NCBI GenBank assembly: GCA_031431475.1
Contig: JANPDL010000002.1
Coordinates: 1 to 64,000, forward strand
Length of the DNA stretch: 64,000 bases
Reading direction: 5' to 3'
Source: JADCCX01 sp031431475
GTDB lineage: Bacteria; Pseudomonadota; Alphaproteobacteria; Rhizobiales; Beijerinckiaceae
The position numbers were made by a program, and so were the translations under genes. A model generated the notes under the pieces. It made no database searches. It was given only the letters and a program-made list of their open reading frames with translations, and was not told where the DNA came from. Shown here piece after piece: positions 18,495 through 28,451 of the stretch (the first letter of the stretch is position 1; the number at the start of each line of letters is the position of its first letter).

Positions 18495-19172
18495 ATGGGC
18501 CGCGCCGAATTTCATCCACTGGATTTTCAAGCCAGAAGCGAGGCCGAGATGCTCGCCGCCGCCAGGGCTTTCCGCGAGAGCATGGCCAAGCGGCGCACGG
18601 TTCGCGACTATTCTGACAGGCCAGTGCCGCGTGAAATCATTGAGCACGCCCTCATGACTGCGGGAACGGCACCTTCAGGTGCCAATCAGCAGCCCTGGAG
18701 CTTTGCTGCGATTTCCGCCGCCGATATCAAGAAGCGCATCCGCGATGCTGCGGAAGAAGAGGAGAAGGCCTTCTATGCCGGCCGCGCGGGAAACGATTGG
18801 CTGGATGCGCTCTCTCATCTGGGCACGGACTGGGAGAAGCCGTTCCTCACCGAAGCGCCGTGGTTGATCGCCATCTTTGCGCAGCGCTGGGGCGAGGACA
18901 AACAACCCGATGGCTCCGTGCAGAAAACCAAGCACTATTACGTGCCGGAATCTGTCGGCATCGCCACAGGTTTCCTCATTGCAGCGCTGCATCAGGCGGG
19001 GCTCGCCACGCTGACGCATACGCCGTCTCCCATGGGGTTCCTCAACCAGATTTGCGGCAGGCCCGAGAGCGAGAAGGCCGTGATCCTGCTGATCGTTGGT
19101 TATCCCAAGGAAGGTTGCATGGTGCCGCGCATCACCAAGAAGCGGCTGGAGGAGACCACAAGCTGGTTGTGA
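18495..19172 (+). CDS. nitroreductase family protein
   Basis: 225 residues from the ATG at 18495 (AGGGAG 9 nt upstream). An FMN-binding pattern is present: RRTVRDYSDRPVP near the N-terminus, APSGANQQPWSF (~56-67), the VGIATGFLIAALHQAGL helix (~155-171) and a C-terminal GYPKE. Members reduce nitro-aromatics, quinones or halogenated tyrosine with NAD(P)H; the substrate here is unknown. It is divergent from polA with 81 bp between the starts and convergent with pheT (6 bp between stops). Confidence 0.88.
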   Translation: MGRAEFHPLDFQARSEAEMLAAARAFRESMAKRRTVRDYSDRPVPREIIEHALMTAGTAPSGANQQPWSFAAISAADIKKRIRDAAEEEEKAFYAGRAGNDWLDALSHLGTDWEKPFLTEAPWLIAIFAQRWGEDKQPDGSVQKTKHYYVPESVGIATGFLIAALHQAGLATLTHTPSPMGFLNQICGRPESEKAVILLIVGYPKEGCMVPRITKKRLEETTSWL

Positions 19173-19178
19173 GCGGGT

Positions 19179-21608
19179 TTAACCCCGCAGCACAGCCCCG
19201 GTCTTTTTCGCGGCCTCCGCCACCAGCTTCTGCGCCAGAGCATCGATCTCCGCATCGGTCAGGGTGCGATCCTTCGGCTGGATCGTGACTGCGATGGCCA
19301 ACGATTTCTTGCCGGTCTCAACGCCTTTGCCCTCGTAGACATCGAACAGCGTCACCTCCGACACCAGTGTCCGGTCGATGCCACGCGCGACCTTGAGCAG
19401 GTCATCCGCTTTCACCTTGCCATCGACGATGAAGGCAAAATCGCGTGTTACGGGCTGGAACGCCGAGAGATCGAGCTTTGGCCGCATCTTCGTCGGCTTG
19501 GCCTTGGGCGCCGGGATCGCATCAAGCAGGATTTCGATGGCCACCAGCGGACCTTTTATATCCATCTCTTTCAGGATCCGCGGGTGAATTTCTCCGAAGC
19601 AGCCGATCTGGTTCTGCGGTCCAAATTGTAGCGTGGCAGAGCGCCCGGGATGTAGCCAGGCCGGACCGCCGGGTACCACCTGCAATCCGCCCAGTGCTAC
19701 ACCCAGACCTGCCAGCAGCGCCATCGCATCCGCTTTGGCGTCGAACACATCGACATCAGTCCCAGGCGCGGACCAGTGCCGCCCCTGCCCGGTGGCCTTG
19801 GCCAGACCACGCCGCACGGCTGCCGCCGCAATCTTCTGGTCGTTCTCGCCATCGCCCTGATAAATCTGGCCCACCTCGAACAGCGCCACATCGCCAAAGC
19901 CACGATCAGCGTTCTTCTGGGCCGAGGTTAGCAGGCCGGGCAGCAGCGAAGGCCGCATATCGGAGAGATCGGCTGCAATCGGGTTCGAGAGCTTGAGCGC
20001 TGGCAACGTGTTGGCACTCCGGCCAAACAGCAGCGCCTGTTTTTCCGAGATGAACGTCCAGGTCACTGCCTCCATCATGCCACGGCCCGCAAGTGTGCGC
20101 TTCGCGGCGCGGGTGCGGCGCTGCAACAGCGTTAGCACGGGGCCATTGACCGAGAGCTGTGCCGGAAGCGGCTCCGGCTTCACCTTGTCGAGCCCGATAA
20201 TGCGGATGACCTCTTCCACGAGATCAGCCTTGCCCTCGACATCGGGACGCCAGGACGGCGTAGACACCTTTACGTGGTCGCCGGTGCCGGAGATATGGAA
20301 ACCCAGCGTTTGGAGAATGACCTTCTGCTCTGCGGGATGAACGGTAAGGCCCGTCAGGCGCTTCGTTTCGGCATAGGGAAAATCGATCACCTTGTCGGTA
20401 TCCGGGATTTCGCCCGCCACGATCATTTCAGACGGCGTGCCACCGCACATATCCATCACCAGCTGTGTCGCCAGATCGCAACCCGGGTTGTTGAACAACG
20501 GGTCCACGCCACGCTCGAAGCGATAGCGCGCATCGGTAATGATGCCGAGCTTGCGCCCGGTTTGCGCGATGTTGAACGGGTCCCAGAGCGCGGATTCGAT
20601 CAGCACATTCACCGTGTTCTCGTCGCACCCCGAACGCTCGCCGCCCATGATGCCCGCGAGTGATTCCACGCCGTTGTCATCGGCGATGACGACCATGGCC
20701 TCGTCGAACGGGTAGGTCTTGCCGTCGAGGCACAGAAGCTCCTCGCCATTACGGGCGCGGCGCACCACGAGATTGCCCTTTACCTTGTCCGCATCGAACA
20801 CATGCAGCGGGCGACCCCGGTCAAACGTCATATAATTGGTGATATCGACCAGCGCCGAGATGGGCCTGAGCCCGATGGCCTTGAGACGCTTCTGCATCCA
20901 GTCCGGCGATGGGCCGTTCCTTACACCCTTTACCAGCCGCAGCGCAAAGGCCGGGCACAGGTTCTTGTGATTGGTAGTGAAATCCAGCGTCACTGACACT
21001 GGACAGGGAAACGCGCCCGTGATGCCCTTGACCACATTGCCCTTGAGCTTGCCCAGACCCGCCGCAGCCAGATCGCGCGCGATGCCATGGACCGAGGTGC
21101 AATCCGGGCGGTTCGGCGTCAGGTTGATCTCGATCACGGGATCAAGGTTTCCCAGCCAATCGACATAGGCCGCGCCCAGCGGCGCATCGGCGGGGAGATC
21201 GATGATCCCGTCGTGATCCTCCGACAGCTGCAATTCGGAGGCCGAACACAGCATGCCAGCGGATTCCACACCGCGGATCACGCCCTTGCCGATGGTGATG
21301 TCCTTGCCTGGAATATAGGTCCCGGCGGGCGAGAACACGCTCTTCATGCCGGTGCGGGCATTGGGCGCGCCGCACACGACCTGCACGGGTTCGCCAGCGC
21401 CGGTATCCACCATGCACACCCGCAGACGATCCGCATTGGGATGCTGCTTCGCCTCGATGACATAAGCGATGGTGAAATCGCGCAGCTTTGCGGCGGGATC
21501 GGTGACAGCCTCCACCTCAAGGCCGATGCGCGTCAGCGTTTCGGTAATGGTGTCGAGCGTGGCGTCGGTGTCGAGGTGGTCTTTCAACCAGGAGAGGGTG
21601 AATTTCAT
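19179..21608 (-). CDS. pheT: phenylalanine--tRNA ligase beta subunit
   Basis: 809 residues from MKFTLSWLKDHL at 21608; longer starts are rejected because that sequence is the family N-terminus. Layout: EMAP-II-like tRNA-binding domain (~40-150), B3/B4 editing domain (~200-400), B5 domain, catalytic-like core with the GLLTSAQKN segment, and the C-terminal anticodon-binding ferredoxin-like fold ending GAVLRG. It works as an alpha2-beta2 tetramer with PheS. Unusually it does not directly follow pheS: two small coupled genes lie between, the last ending 10 bp before this start. Confidence 0.97.
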   Translation of the reverse strand: MKFTLSWLKDHLDTDATLDTITETLTRIGLEVEAVTDPAAKLRDFTIAYVIEAKQHPNADRLRVCMVDTGAGEPVQVVCGAPNARTGMKSVFSPAGTYIPGKDITIGKGVIRGVESAGMLCSASELQLSEDHDGIIDLPADAPLGAAYVDWLGNLDPVIEINLTPNRPDCTSVHGIARDLAAAGLGKLKGNVVKGITGAFPCPVSVTLDFTTNHKNLCPAFALRLVKGVRNGPSPDWMQKRLKAIGLRPISALVDITNYMTFDRGRPLHVFDADKVKGNLVVRRARNGEELLCLDGKTYPFDEAMVVIADDNGVESLAGIMGGERSGCDENTVNVLIESALWDPFNIAQTGRKLGIITDARYRFERGVDPLFNNPGCDLATQLVMDMCGGTPSEMIVAGEIPDTDKVIDFPYAETKRLTGLTVHPAEQKVILQTLGFHISGTGDHVKVSTPSWRPDVEGKADLVEEVIRIIGLDKVKPEPLPAQLSVNGPVLTLLQRRTRAAKRTLAGRGMMEAVTWTFISEKQALLFGRSANTLPALKLSNPIAADLSDMRPSLLPGLLTSAQKNADRGFGDVALFEVGQIYQGDGENDQKIAAAAVRRGLAKATGQGRHWSAPGTDVDVFDAKADAMALLAGLGVALGGLQVVPGGPAWLHPGRSATLQFGPQNQIGCFGEIHPRILKEMDIKGPLVAIEILLDAIPAPKAKPTKMRPKLDLSAFQPVTRDFAFIVDGKVKADDLLKVARGIDRTLVSEVTLFDVYEGKGVETGKKSLAIAVTIQPKDRTLTDAEIDALAQKLVAEAAKKTGAVLRG

Positions 21609-21618
21609 TGAAATATCT

Positions 21619-22080
21619 CTATTTGCGATCGGAGAACAGCAGTCGAGTTGCAAGATCGAAGCAGGCTGATGTATCGAGCGTTTCTATTGCAAAGACCGCC
21701 CCTTCCGCCTGCGCAATGAGGATCGTTAAGTCAGTCCGACGCTTGATGCTGTAAGCAGGGTCGTAATCCGCCGCATGCCGAAGTCCTTGAAGTTCAATGA
21801 ACGCTATGGCGATTGTCTTCATTGAGGGCTGATCCGGGAGAACCACCACCCGCCTCAACTCGTCCTTGGCGCGGCGATGTTCCAGCGACCGATAAACCCG
21901 TCGCCATTCTTCCGTTCGCCGCCGTGAGCTCCCGACCAGCGTATCTGCGGCCAAAGCAGCCAGCCTGTGGAAGACGGCGTAATAAACGTCACTGACAGAA
22001 CGGCGAAGATCGACGGAACGCGGTCGACGCTTCCCCCGCGCAACCGCTTTGGCGCGCTCGATGAGGTCTTTGCTCTTCAC
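21619..22080 (-). CDS. HEPN-like domain protein nested in the pheST operon
   Basis: 153 residues from a GTG start that overlaps the stop of the preceding gene (GTGA). The segment LRRSVSDVYYAVFH (~25-38) and the later LRHAADYDP (~100-108) are typical of the UPF0332/HEPN helical proteins, many of which are RNases or partners in toxin-antitoxin pairs; an R...H pair is present in the first motif. Function here is unknown. It is translationally coupled to its upstream partner and ends 10 bp before pheT, so it must be co-expressed with the essential synthetase. This assignment rests on recognition by eye. Confidence 0.65.
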   Translation of the reverse strand: MKSKDLIERAKAVARGKRRPRSVDLRRSVSDVYYAVFHRLAALAADTLVGSSRRRTEEWRRVYRSLEHRRAKDELRRVVVLPDQPSMKTIAIAFIELQGLRHAADYDPAYSIKRRTDLTILIAQAEGAVFAIETLDTSACFDLATRLLFSDRK

Positions 22081-22412
22081 GCAGCGGACCGCCGACGTGA
22101 ACCGCGCCCTCCCACCTGATCGTCCAATGCTGGTTCGCCATCCGCATACTCGTGCCGAACATAAAGGAAACGATGATCGCCAATATCGGCGAGCTTGCGA
22201 ATTGATTCGGCGATAGCATCAATAACTATCTGTGCGTTCGGAGGCGGCGCACCCTCCTCATACTTGACCACGGCCAACCACGCGGGCTCACCATCATGAT
22301 CGACGCCTTCACGAAAAGAAAGCGTCTTGAGACCGAGAGGAAAAAGAGCCTTAGTCAGCACTTCATCAATGATATGCGCCGATGGACTGGCGCTTTTTGT
22401 AAGGTGGCTCAC
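22077..22412 (-). CDS. hypothetical protein, partner of the HEPN-like protein in the pheST operon
   Basis: 111 residues from a GTG at 22412 that overlaps the pheS stop (GTGA) with GGAGG 8 nt upstream. The sequence is alpha/beta in appearance, with a charged middle (LSFREGVDHDGEPAWLAVVKYEEG) and a basic Arg-rich tail. I do not recognise a family. Overlap at both ends with pheS and the HEPN-like gene makes these three one translationally coupled chain. If the HEPN protein is a toxin, this is the natural antitoxin candidate (inference). Confidence 0.65.
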   Translation of the reverse strand: MSHLTKSASPSAHIIDEVLTKALFPLGLKTLSFREGVDHDGEPAWLAVVKYEEGAPPPNAQIVIDAIAESIRKLADIGDHRFLYVRHEYADGEPALDDQVGGRGSRRRSAA

Positions 22413-23491
22413 GAACTCAATCCTCCAGCCAGCGTCGGCAGATCCAGCGGTCGAAACCCGTAGTGCTGGATCCACCGCACATCCGCATCCATAAACGGTC
22501 GCAAATCATCCATACCATATTTCAGCATGGCGATGCGTTCGATGCCCATGCCCCAGGCGTAGCCCTGATATTCATCCGGATCGAGACCGCAGTTGCGCAG
22601 CACGTTGGGGTGTACCATGCCACAGCCCAGAATCTCCATCCAGTCCGTACCCTGCCCGAACTTGATCTCGCGGCCCGAGCGGTCGCACTGGATATCGACC
22701 TCCACCGACGGCTCCGTGAACGGGAAGAACGAGGGGCGGAAGCGCATCTCGACGTTGGGGACCTCGAAGAAGGCCTTGCAGAACTCCTGCAGCACCCATT
22801 TCAGCTGGGCGAGATTGGCCGTCTTGTCGATGACGAGGCCCTCTACCTGATGGAACATCGGCAGATGAGTCTGGTCCCAGTCGCAGCGGTAGGTCCGGCC
22901 CGGGCAGATCACGCGGATCGGCGGCTTTTGCGCCAGCATGGTGCGCACTTGCACCGGGCTGGTGTGCGTGCGCAGGAGCTTGCGCTTGCCGTCGGCACCC
23001 GGCGGGAAGAAGAACGTGTCGTGCATCTCGCGGGCCGGATGACCCTCGGGGAAGTTCAGCTTCGTGAAATTCAGGTCATCGCTCTCGATATCCGGCCCTT
23101 CCGCAACGGCGAAGCCGAGATCGGCAAAAATGGCAGTCAGTTCATCGATTACCTGGCTGATCGGATGGATGCGGCCCATATCCAGCGCATTGTCCCGCAT
23201 GGGGAGCGTGACATCCACCGTCTCCGCCGCAAGGCGGGCATCGAGCGCTGAGGCACCCAGCGTTTCTTTCTTCTCGCCAAGTGCTGCCTGCACACGGTCA
23301 CGCAGCGCATTGAACGCCTGTCCTGCGGACTTGCGCTCTTCCGGCTGCATCTTGCCGAGCGAGGCCAGAAGACCCGAGATCATGCCGGTTTTTCCCAGCG
23401 CCGCGATGCGCACGGCTTCCAGCCCCGCTTCGTCGGCGGCAGCCGCCACGCGGGCCATGAGATCGGTTTCAACCTGGTGAATATCGGTCAT
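22409..23491 (-). CDS. pheS: phenylalanine--tRNA ligase alpha subunit
   Basis: 360 residues, the normal PheS length. An N-terminal coiled region is followed by the class-II core: the HPISQV start (~107), the motif-2 region RTHTSPVQVRTM (~172-183) with TYRCDWDQTHLPMFHQVEG (~202), and motif 3 in GYAWGMGIERIAML (~316-329). It charges tRNA-Phe with PheT. It is the first gene of the operon; the 151-bp divergent gap to the hydrolase at 23643 must carry its promoter. I did not see an obvious Phe-rich leader peptide. Confidence 0.97.
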   Translation of the reverse strand: MTDIHQVETDLMARVAAAADEAGLEAVRIAALGKTGMISGLLASLGKMQPEERKSAGQAFNALRDRVQAALGEKKETLGASALDARLAAETVDVTLPMRDNALDMGRIHPISQVIDELTAIFADLGFAVAEGPDIESDDLNFTKLNFPEGHPAREMHDTFFFPPGADGKRKLLRTHTSPVQVRTMLAQKPPIRVICPGRTYRCDWDQTHLPMFHQVEGLVIDKTANLAQLKWVLQEFCKAFFEVPNVEMRFRPSFFPFTEPSVEVDIQCDRSGREIKFGQGTDWMEILGCGMVHPNVLRNCGLDPDEYQGYAWGMGIERIAMLKYGMDDLRPFMDADVRWIQHYGFRPLDLPTLAGGLSS

Positions 23492-23642
23492 TTGAGGCTT
23501 CCGGAAAGTGCCCTTGGCTAATGGCCATGATGCTCCGGGGCGTCAAGGTCCTTCGATGACGGGCAACAATGCGCTTGACCAGGGGAACAACATATTCCGA
23601 TATGGAAAACACAATTCACATTCCAGAACCGAGATTTGTTCC

Positions 23643-24344
23643 ATGACATCGTATGTGTTCACGCCCAGACCCCCGGTCGGGCTTCCCGTCCTTGGTTCCG
23701 CCAAACTATTCCCGACCCGCCGCGTCTATTGCATCGGACGAAATTATGCCGCCCATGCCCGCGAGATGGGCGGCAATCCCGACCGCGAGCCACCGTTCTT
23801 CTTCATGAAGCCCGGAGACGGCGTGCAGGCCGTCAGCAATGGCAAGCTGGCGAAGCACACCTATCCGCCGGGGACCTCGGACTATCATCATGAACTCGAG
23901 CTTGTGGCCGCACTGCGCAAGGGCGGACGCGACATCAGCGAAGGCGATGCGCTGTCGCACGTGTTCGGTTACGCCGTCGGCCTCGACATGACCCGGCGCG
24001 ACCGACAGGGCGAAGCCAAGAAATTGCAGCGTCCATGGGAAATCGGCAAGTCAGGCGACAATTCCGCCATCATCGGCTCGCTGACGACCGTCGCCAAGGC
24101 TGGTGATATCCTCAACGCTGATCTTGAACTCACCGTGAACCACGGACTGCGCCAGAAGGCCTCCACCGCCGACATGATCTGGTCACTGGCCGAACAGATC
24201 GCCATCCTGTCGCAATATTTCACGTTGGCTCCCGGCGATCTGATTATGACGGGCACGCCGGAGGGTGTGAATTCCGTGGTGAAGGGCGATGTGATGGAAG
24301 GCCGCATTGGTAACCTCACACCGTTGCGGGTGAAAGTGGTGTGA
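23643..24344 (+). CDS. fumarylacetoacetate hydrolase family protein (fumarylpyruvate hydrolase-like)
   Basis: 233 residues from MTSYVFTPRPP; the frame is open further upstream but that extension is not family-like. Signature elements: YCIGRNYAAHAREMG (~27-41), the metal-binding HHELELV (~82-88), the D of GYAVGLDMTRRD (~113-124) and TGTPEGV (~202-208). The family hydrolyses C-C bonds of acylpyruvates, including fumarylpyruvate in gentisate breakdown. No aromatic-pathway partner is nearby, so the exact substrate is open. Confidence 0.87.
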   Translation: MTSYVFTPRPPVGLPVLGSAKLFPTRRVYCIGRNYAAHAREMGGNPDREPPFFFMKPGDGVQAVSNGKLAKHTYPPGTSDYHHELELVAALRKGGRDISEGDALSHVFGYAVGLDMTRRDRQGEAKKLQRPWEIGKSGDNSAIIGSLTTVAKAGDILNADLELTVNHGLRQKASTADMIWSLAEQIAILSQYFTLAPGDLIMTGTPEGVNSVVKGDVMEGRIGNLTPLRVKVV

Positions 24345-24365
24345 GCCACCAGCAGCGATTCGCGC

Positions 24366-24686
24366 TCACTTCAGCCGCTGATTGTCGATGAACCAGGTCT
24401 TGCCCCGATAGCGGATGACGGAAGCGCCCGCCTCGGCATCCTCTTCCACGACAGTCACTTTCGTCCTGGCAGCGAGACGGAGCGGACAGGCCTTGCTCAT
24501 CTGCGCTCCCCTGGCGGTCAGTGACGCCAGTCCATATTCGCGCCACGCCGCCCAACTCACACAGATGAAGGCCTCCTGAGTGGTTGTTGTCATGCGCTCG
24601 GTCGATGCAGCCGGAGTCGAGGCAGACAGGGGAAGTGTGATCAAGGCGACTGCGAAAACGACCACTTTCAGCTGCAGTGACATCAT
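24366..24686 (-). CDS. hypothetical exported protein
   Basis: 106 residues from the ATG at 24686, directly behind AGGAGGAG. An N-terminal hydrophobic signal (MMSLQLKVVVFAVALITL, cleavage near ASA or STP) is followed by a short secreted domain with two cysteines and the end RGKTWFIDNQRLK. I do not recognise a family. It is convergent with the hydrolase gene (21-bp gap) and divergent from the sensor kinase (81 bp between starts). Confidence 0.65.
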   Translation of the reverse strand: MMSLQLKVVVFAVALITLPLSASTPAASTERMTTTTQEAFICVSWAAWREYGLASLTARGAQMSKACPLRLAARTKVTVVEEDAEAGASVIRYRGKTWFIDNQRLK

Positions 24687-24767
24687 AGCTCCTCCTGCTT
24701 TGCCAAGCCACCCAACGCAGTCTAAACTTGTTTCGAGCAAGAGACCAACACACGGGGAACGCACGCG

Positions 24768-27700
24768 GTGCTTCAGAACTGGATGGTGGTGCTGGCGGCG
24801 CTGGTCTATCTGATCGCGCTATTTGCTATCGCCCATGTCGGTGAAAACCGCGGCCGGAGGCTGATCAACGGCCCCCTGCGGCCTGTGATCTATGCGCTGA
24901 CGCTCGGTGTCTATTGCACATCCTGGACGTTTCTGGGTTCAGTCGGGCTGTCGTCGCGCACGGGCTATGATTTTCTGGCGATCTACCTCGGCCCGGTCAT
25001 TGTCGTAGGCCTGTGCTCATTCTTCATTGCCCGCATCGTTCGGCTGGCAAAAGACAACAACATCGCATCCATCGCGGATTTCGTGGCATCGCGGTATGGC
25101 AAGAATCAGGCGGTGGCCGCCACCGTGACGCTGATCGCGGTCATCGCCGTGCTGCCCTACATCGCACTTCAGCTGAAGGCGATATCGGCCTCGCTCGAGG
25201 TCTTCATAGGGGCCGACGGAGGAGCATCCGCATCACCCGTCTTCGCCGACATGGCCTTGCTGGTCGCGGGCATTCTTGCTTTCTTCGCCGTCGTTTTCGG
25301 CACGCGTCAGGTCGATACAACCGAGCATCAGGATGGACTGATGATTGCGGTAGCTGTTGAATCCGCGATCAAGCTGGTGGCTTTCATCACGGCAGGCATC
25401 TTCATTACATGGTGGATGTTTGATGGTCCTGCGGACCTCTTCGCGCAGGCGGCTGAGCGCGCCGATATCACGGCTGTCTTCAGCAGGACTCCGGACTGGG
25501 GGCTCCTGTTCACGATGACGTTGCTGTCCGCAGGCGCCATCGTCATGCTGCCGCGCCAGTTCCACGTGACTGTCGTCGAGAACCGTGACCAGTCCGATGT
25601 ACGGCAGGCCGCCTGGATGTTCCCGGCCTATCTGGTGGCGATCAATCTGTTTGTCATTCCCATCGCCATCGCCGGCCTTCTGATCTTTCCCGCTGGCGCA
25701 ATCGACCGTGATCTGACCGTGCTGGCATTGCCACTGAAGGATGGTGCGGGCGCGGTTGCGCTGGTCGTTCTGATCGGCGGGCTGTCAGCAGCAACCGCCA
25801 TGGTCATTGTCGAATGCGTCGCGCTCGCTGTCATGATCTCCAATGATCTCTTCATGCCGCTGGCCCTGCGTCAGCGCACAACGCGCCCGGTCAAGGACAT
25901 GGGTGGGATGATCCTGCTGGTGCGCCGCATTGCCATCGTCGTCGTTTTGATGCTGGGCTATGCCTATTATCGCGCGGCGGGAGATGCGGCGTTGGCCTCG
26001 ATCGGCCTGCTCGCGTTTGCAGCCATTGCGCAGATCGGACCTGCCTTGCTGGGCGGGCTCTACTGGCAAAGGGCCACAGCGCGTGGTGCCATCGCCGGGC
26101 TTCTCACGGGCATCGGTGTCTGGGCCTATACGCTGCTGGTGCCCAGTTTCGGCCCGGAGAATACAGTATTCGGGGGTGTCATCAGGGATGGCCTGTTTGG
26201 CCTTGCCGCCCTGAAGCCCAATCAGTTGTTCGGTATCGAAACCCATCCGCTGGTGCATGGCGTTCTTGTCAGTCTTGCCGCAAATATCACGGCTTTTGTC
26301 GGCACGTCCCTCACGCGACAGCCGACTGCAATCGAGCGTTTGCAGGCCAACCTCTTCGTCAACCAGGATTCCATCACAACTGGACCGGCCTTCCGTCTCT
26401 GGCGTTCCAGCGTGACTGTGGATGAACTGCGCCAGACGGTTTCTCGCTATCTTGGCGAAGAGCGTACGCGGACCGCCTTCCAGACATTCGAGGTCAGCCG
26501 GGACGGTGCAACGATCGGACGGCAGGAGGCGGACCCGCATACCATGCGTTTTGCCGAGCATCTGCTGGCCTCCGCCATTGGTGCATCCTCGTCGCGCCTT
26601 GTGCTGTCGCTCATGCTGCGACGTCGCAACCTGTCATCCGATGCCGCACTGCGTGTTCTGGATGAGGCCTCGGCTGCGATCCAGCAGAACCGGGCACTGC
26701 TGCAAAATGCACTCGACCACGCCCAGCAGGGCATGACGGTTTTTGACAACGATCTCCAGTTATTGGCCTCCAACCGCGCTTTCCGCGACATCTTCGATCT
26801 GCCGCCAGAACTGGTCCAGCCCGGCACCAGACTGGAGGACATCGTCTCATTCAATGCCCAGCGCGGCTTTTATGGTGAAAGCAGCGGCAAGGAAGTCGTG
26901 GCGGAACGGCTCAGAAGCTATGTCTACGATACCGCTCCTGTCCGCCTGCGCCTGCCCACACGCGGCATGGTCATCGATATCCGCTCGAATCGCCTGCCCG
27001 ATGGGGGCCGTGTCACGACCTACACGGATATCACGGCGAGTGTGTCCGCCGAGGAAGCGCTGGCGAGTGCCAACGAGACACTGGAAAAGCGTGTTCGGGA
27101 ACGGACGGAAGAATTGACCAGCGCCAATCTGGCGCTCGGTCGCGCCAAGGCGGATGCAGACGAAGCCAATCTCTCGAAGACGCGATTTCTGGCGGCAGCC
27201 TCGCATGACATTCTGCAGCCCCTGAATGCAGCACGGCTCTACACGTCATCGCTGGTCGAACGCATCTCAGGCGAAGAAGCAGCGTCTCTTGCCCGCAATG
27301 CAGATGCATCGCTGGATGCCGTCGAGGAGATCCTGACGGCATTGCTGGACATCTCGAAACTCGATTCCGGCAGCATGAAGCCCGATCTCAGTGTGGTCAG
27401 GGTTGATGAGCTTTTCCGACAGCTCGCTATCGAATTCGGGCCCATAGCCAAGGAAAAGGGCCTTCCTTTGACTTTCGTATCCTGCTCACTTTCCATACGG
27501 ACTGACCGCCGCCTGCTTCGGCGGCTGTTGCAGAACCTGATCTCCAATGCGATCAAATACACACCGTCAGGCCGCGTGCTGGTTGGGTGTCGCCGCAGAC
27601 GCGGCAGGCTGCGCATCGAGGTCTGCGATACTGGAATCGGTATCCCGCAGAACAGGCAGAAGCAGATCTTCCGGGAATTCCAGCGTCTGGACCAGGGCGC

Positions 27701-28271
27701 GCTGATCGCCCGCGGGCTTGGCCTTGGTCTGTCCATTGTTGAACGCATCACAAAGGTACTCGACCACCGCATTGCGCTCTATTCCCTTCCGGGCAAAGGC
27801 TCGATTTTTACTGTGGAAGTCCCGACCGCGCCGTCGTTGGCATTGCTGCCGACTCCGCAGACGGTTCAACATGTCCCTTCGGGTATCAGCGGATTAAAAA
27901 TCCTGTGCATCGATAACGAGCCCGCCATTCTGGAAGGCATGCGCGTGCTGGTCGGGGGCTGGGGCTGCGACGTGGTGACGGCAGCCGATGAGCGTTCGGC
28001 CATTGCCTTGATAAAGCGCCAGGAAGGCATGCCCGACGCCATCATCGCGGATTATCATCTGGATCGCGGCAATGGTCTTGCTGCGATCCGCGCGATCCGG
28101 AAATCCTTGAAGACCCCTGTGAAAGCCATCCTGCTGACCGCCGACCGAACAGCAGAGCTGAGGGAACAGGCCGCAGCCATCGAGGTGCAGGTCCTCAACA
28201 AGCCGTTGAAGCCTGCCGCTCTCAGGGCCTGGCTGTCGCAGATTGGCGTCCAGCGCGCTGCAGCCGAGTAA
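24768..28271 (+). CDS. sodium/solute symporter-fused hybrid histidine kinase
   Basis: 1,167 residues from a GTG (GGGGA upstream). Residues ~1-500 form a sodium:solute symporter (SSS) membrane domain with about 12-13 helices. Then come a PAS segment (~645-760), a coiled coil (~770-805), a HisKA domain with SHDILQP (His ~814), a HATPase domain (NLISNAIKYTPSG, DTGIGIPQ, GLGLGLSIVERI) and a C-terminal receiver (LCIDNEPAILEGM; phospho-acceptor Asp ~1,094 in ADYHLD). This architecture is shared with CbrA and NahK/ErcS-type kinases that sense nutrients or relay to other regulators. No response regulator or transporter partner is adjacent, so the signal is unknown. Confidence 0.93.
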   Translation: MLQNWMVVLAALVYLIALFAIAHVGENRGRRLINGPLRPVIYALTLGVYCTSWTFLGSVGLSSRTGYDFLAIYLGPVIVVGLCSFFIARIVRLAKDNNIASIADFVASRYGKNQAVAATVTLIAVIAVLPYIALQLKAISASLEVFIGADGGASASPVFADMALLVAGILAFFAVVFGTRQVDTTEHQDGLMIAVAVESAIKLVAFITAGIFITWWMFDGPADLFAQAAERADITAVFSRTPDWGLLFTMTLLSAGAIVMLPRQFHVTVVENRDQSDVRQAAWMFPAYLVAINLFVIPIAIAGLLIFPAGAIDRDLTVLALPLKDGAGAVALVVLIGGLSAATAMVIVECVALAVMISNDLFMPLALRQRTTRPVKDMGGMILLVRRIAIVVVLMLGYAYYRAAGDAALASIGLLAFAAIAQIGPALLGGLYWQRATARGAIAGLLTGIGVWAYTLLVPSFGPENTVFGGVIRDGLFGLAALKPNQLFGIETHPLVHGVLVSLAANITAFVGTSLTRQPTAIERLQANLFVNQDSITTGPAFRLWRSSVTVDELRQTVSRYLGEERTRTAFQTFEVSRDGATIGRQEADPHTMRFAEHLLASAIGASSSRLVLSLMLRRRNLSSDAALRVLDEASAAIQQNRALLQNALDHAQQGMTVFDNDLQLLASNRAFRDIFDLPPELVQPGTRLEDIVSFNAQRGFYGESSGKEVVAERLRSYVYDTAPVRLRLPTRGMVIDIRSNRLPDGGRVTTYTDITASVSAEEALASANETLEKRVRERTEELTSANLALGRAKADADEANLSKTRFLAAASHDILQPLNAARLYTSSLVERISGEEAASLARNADASLDAVEEILTALLDISKLDSGSMKPDLSVVRVDELFRQLAIEFGPIAKEKGLPLTFVSCSLSIRTDRRLLRRLLQNLISNAIKYTPSGRVLVGCRRRRGRLRIEVCDTGIGIPQNRQKQIFREFQRLDQGALIARGLGLGLSIVERITKVLDHRIALYSLPGKGSIFTVEVPTAPSLALLPTPQTVQHVPSGISGLKILCIDNEPAILEGMRVLVGGWGCDVVTAADERSAIALIKRQEGMPDAIIADYHLDRGNGLAAIRAIRKSLKTPVKAILLTADRTAELREQAAAIEVQVLNKPLKPAALRAWLSQIGVQRAAAE

Positions 28272-28451
28272 ATCGCCGGGTGTTAACCACCCGCAGCAGC
28301 AAACCGTTAACCATCCGCCGCAATTAAGCCCTTTTACTGCCTGTTTGCAGGGTTCTGGAAAGGTTGACGAGGGATTTCGTTAACCTGCGAAAGTTTAGGG
28401 TTCTTCTCAACAACCGCAGGGCGGCTGACACTGACCTGACAGGAGCAATCA

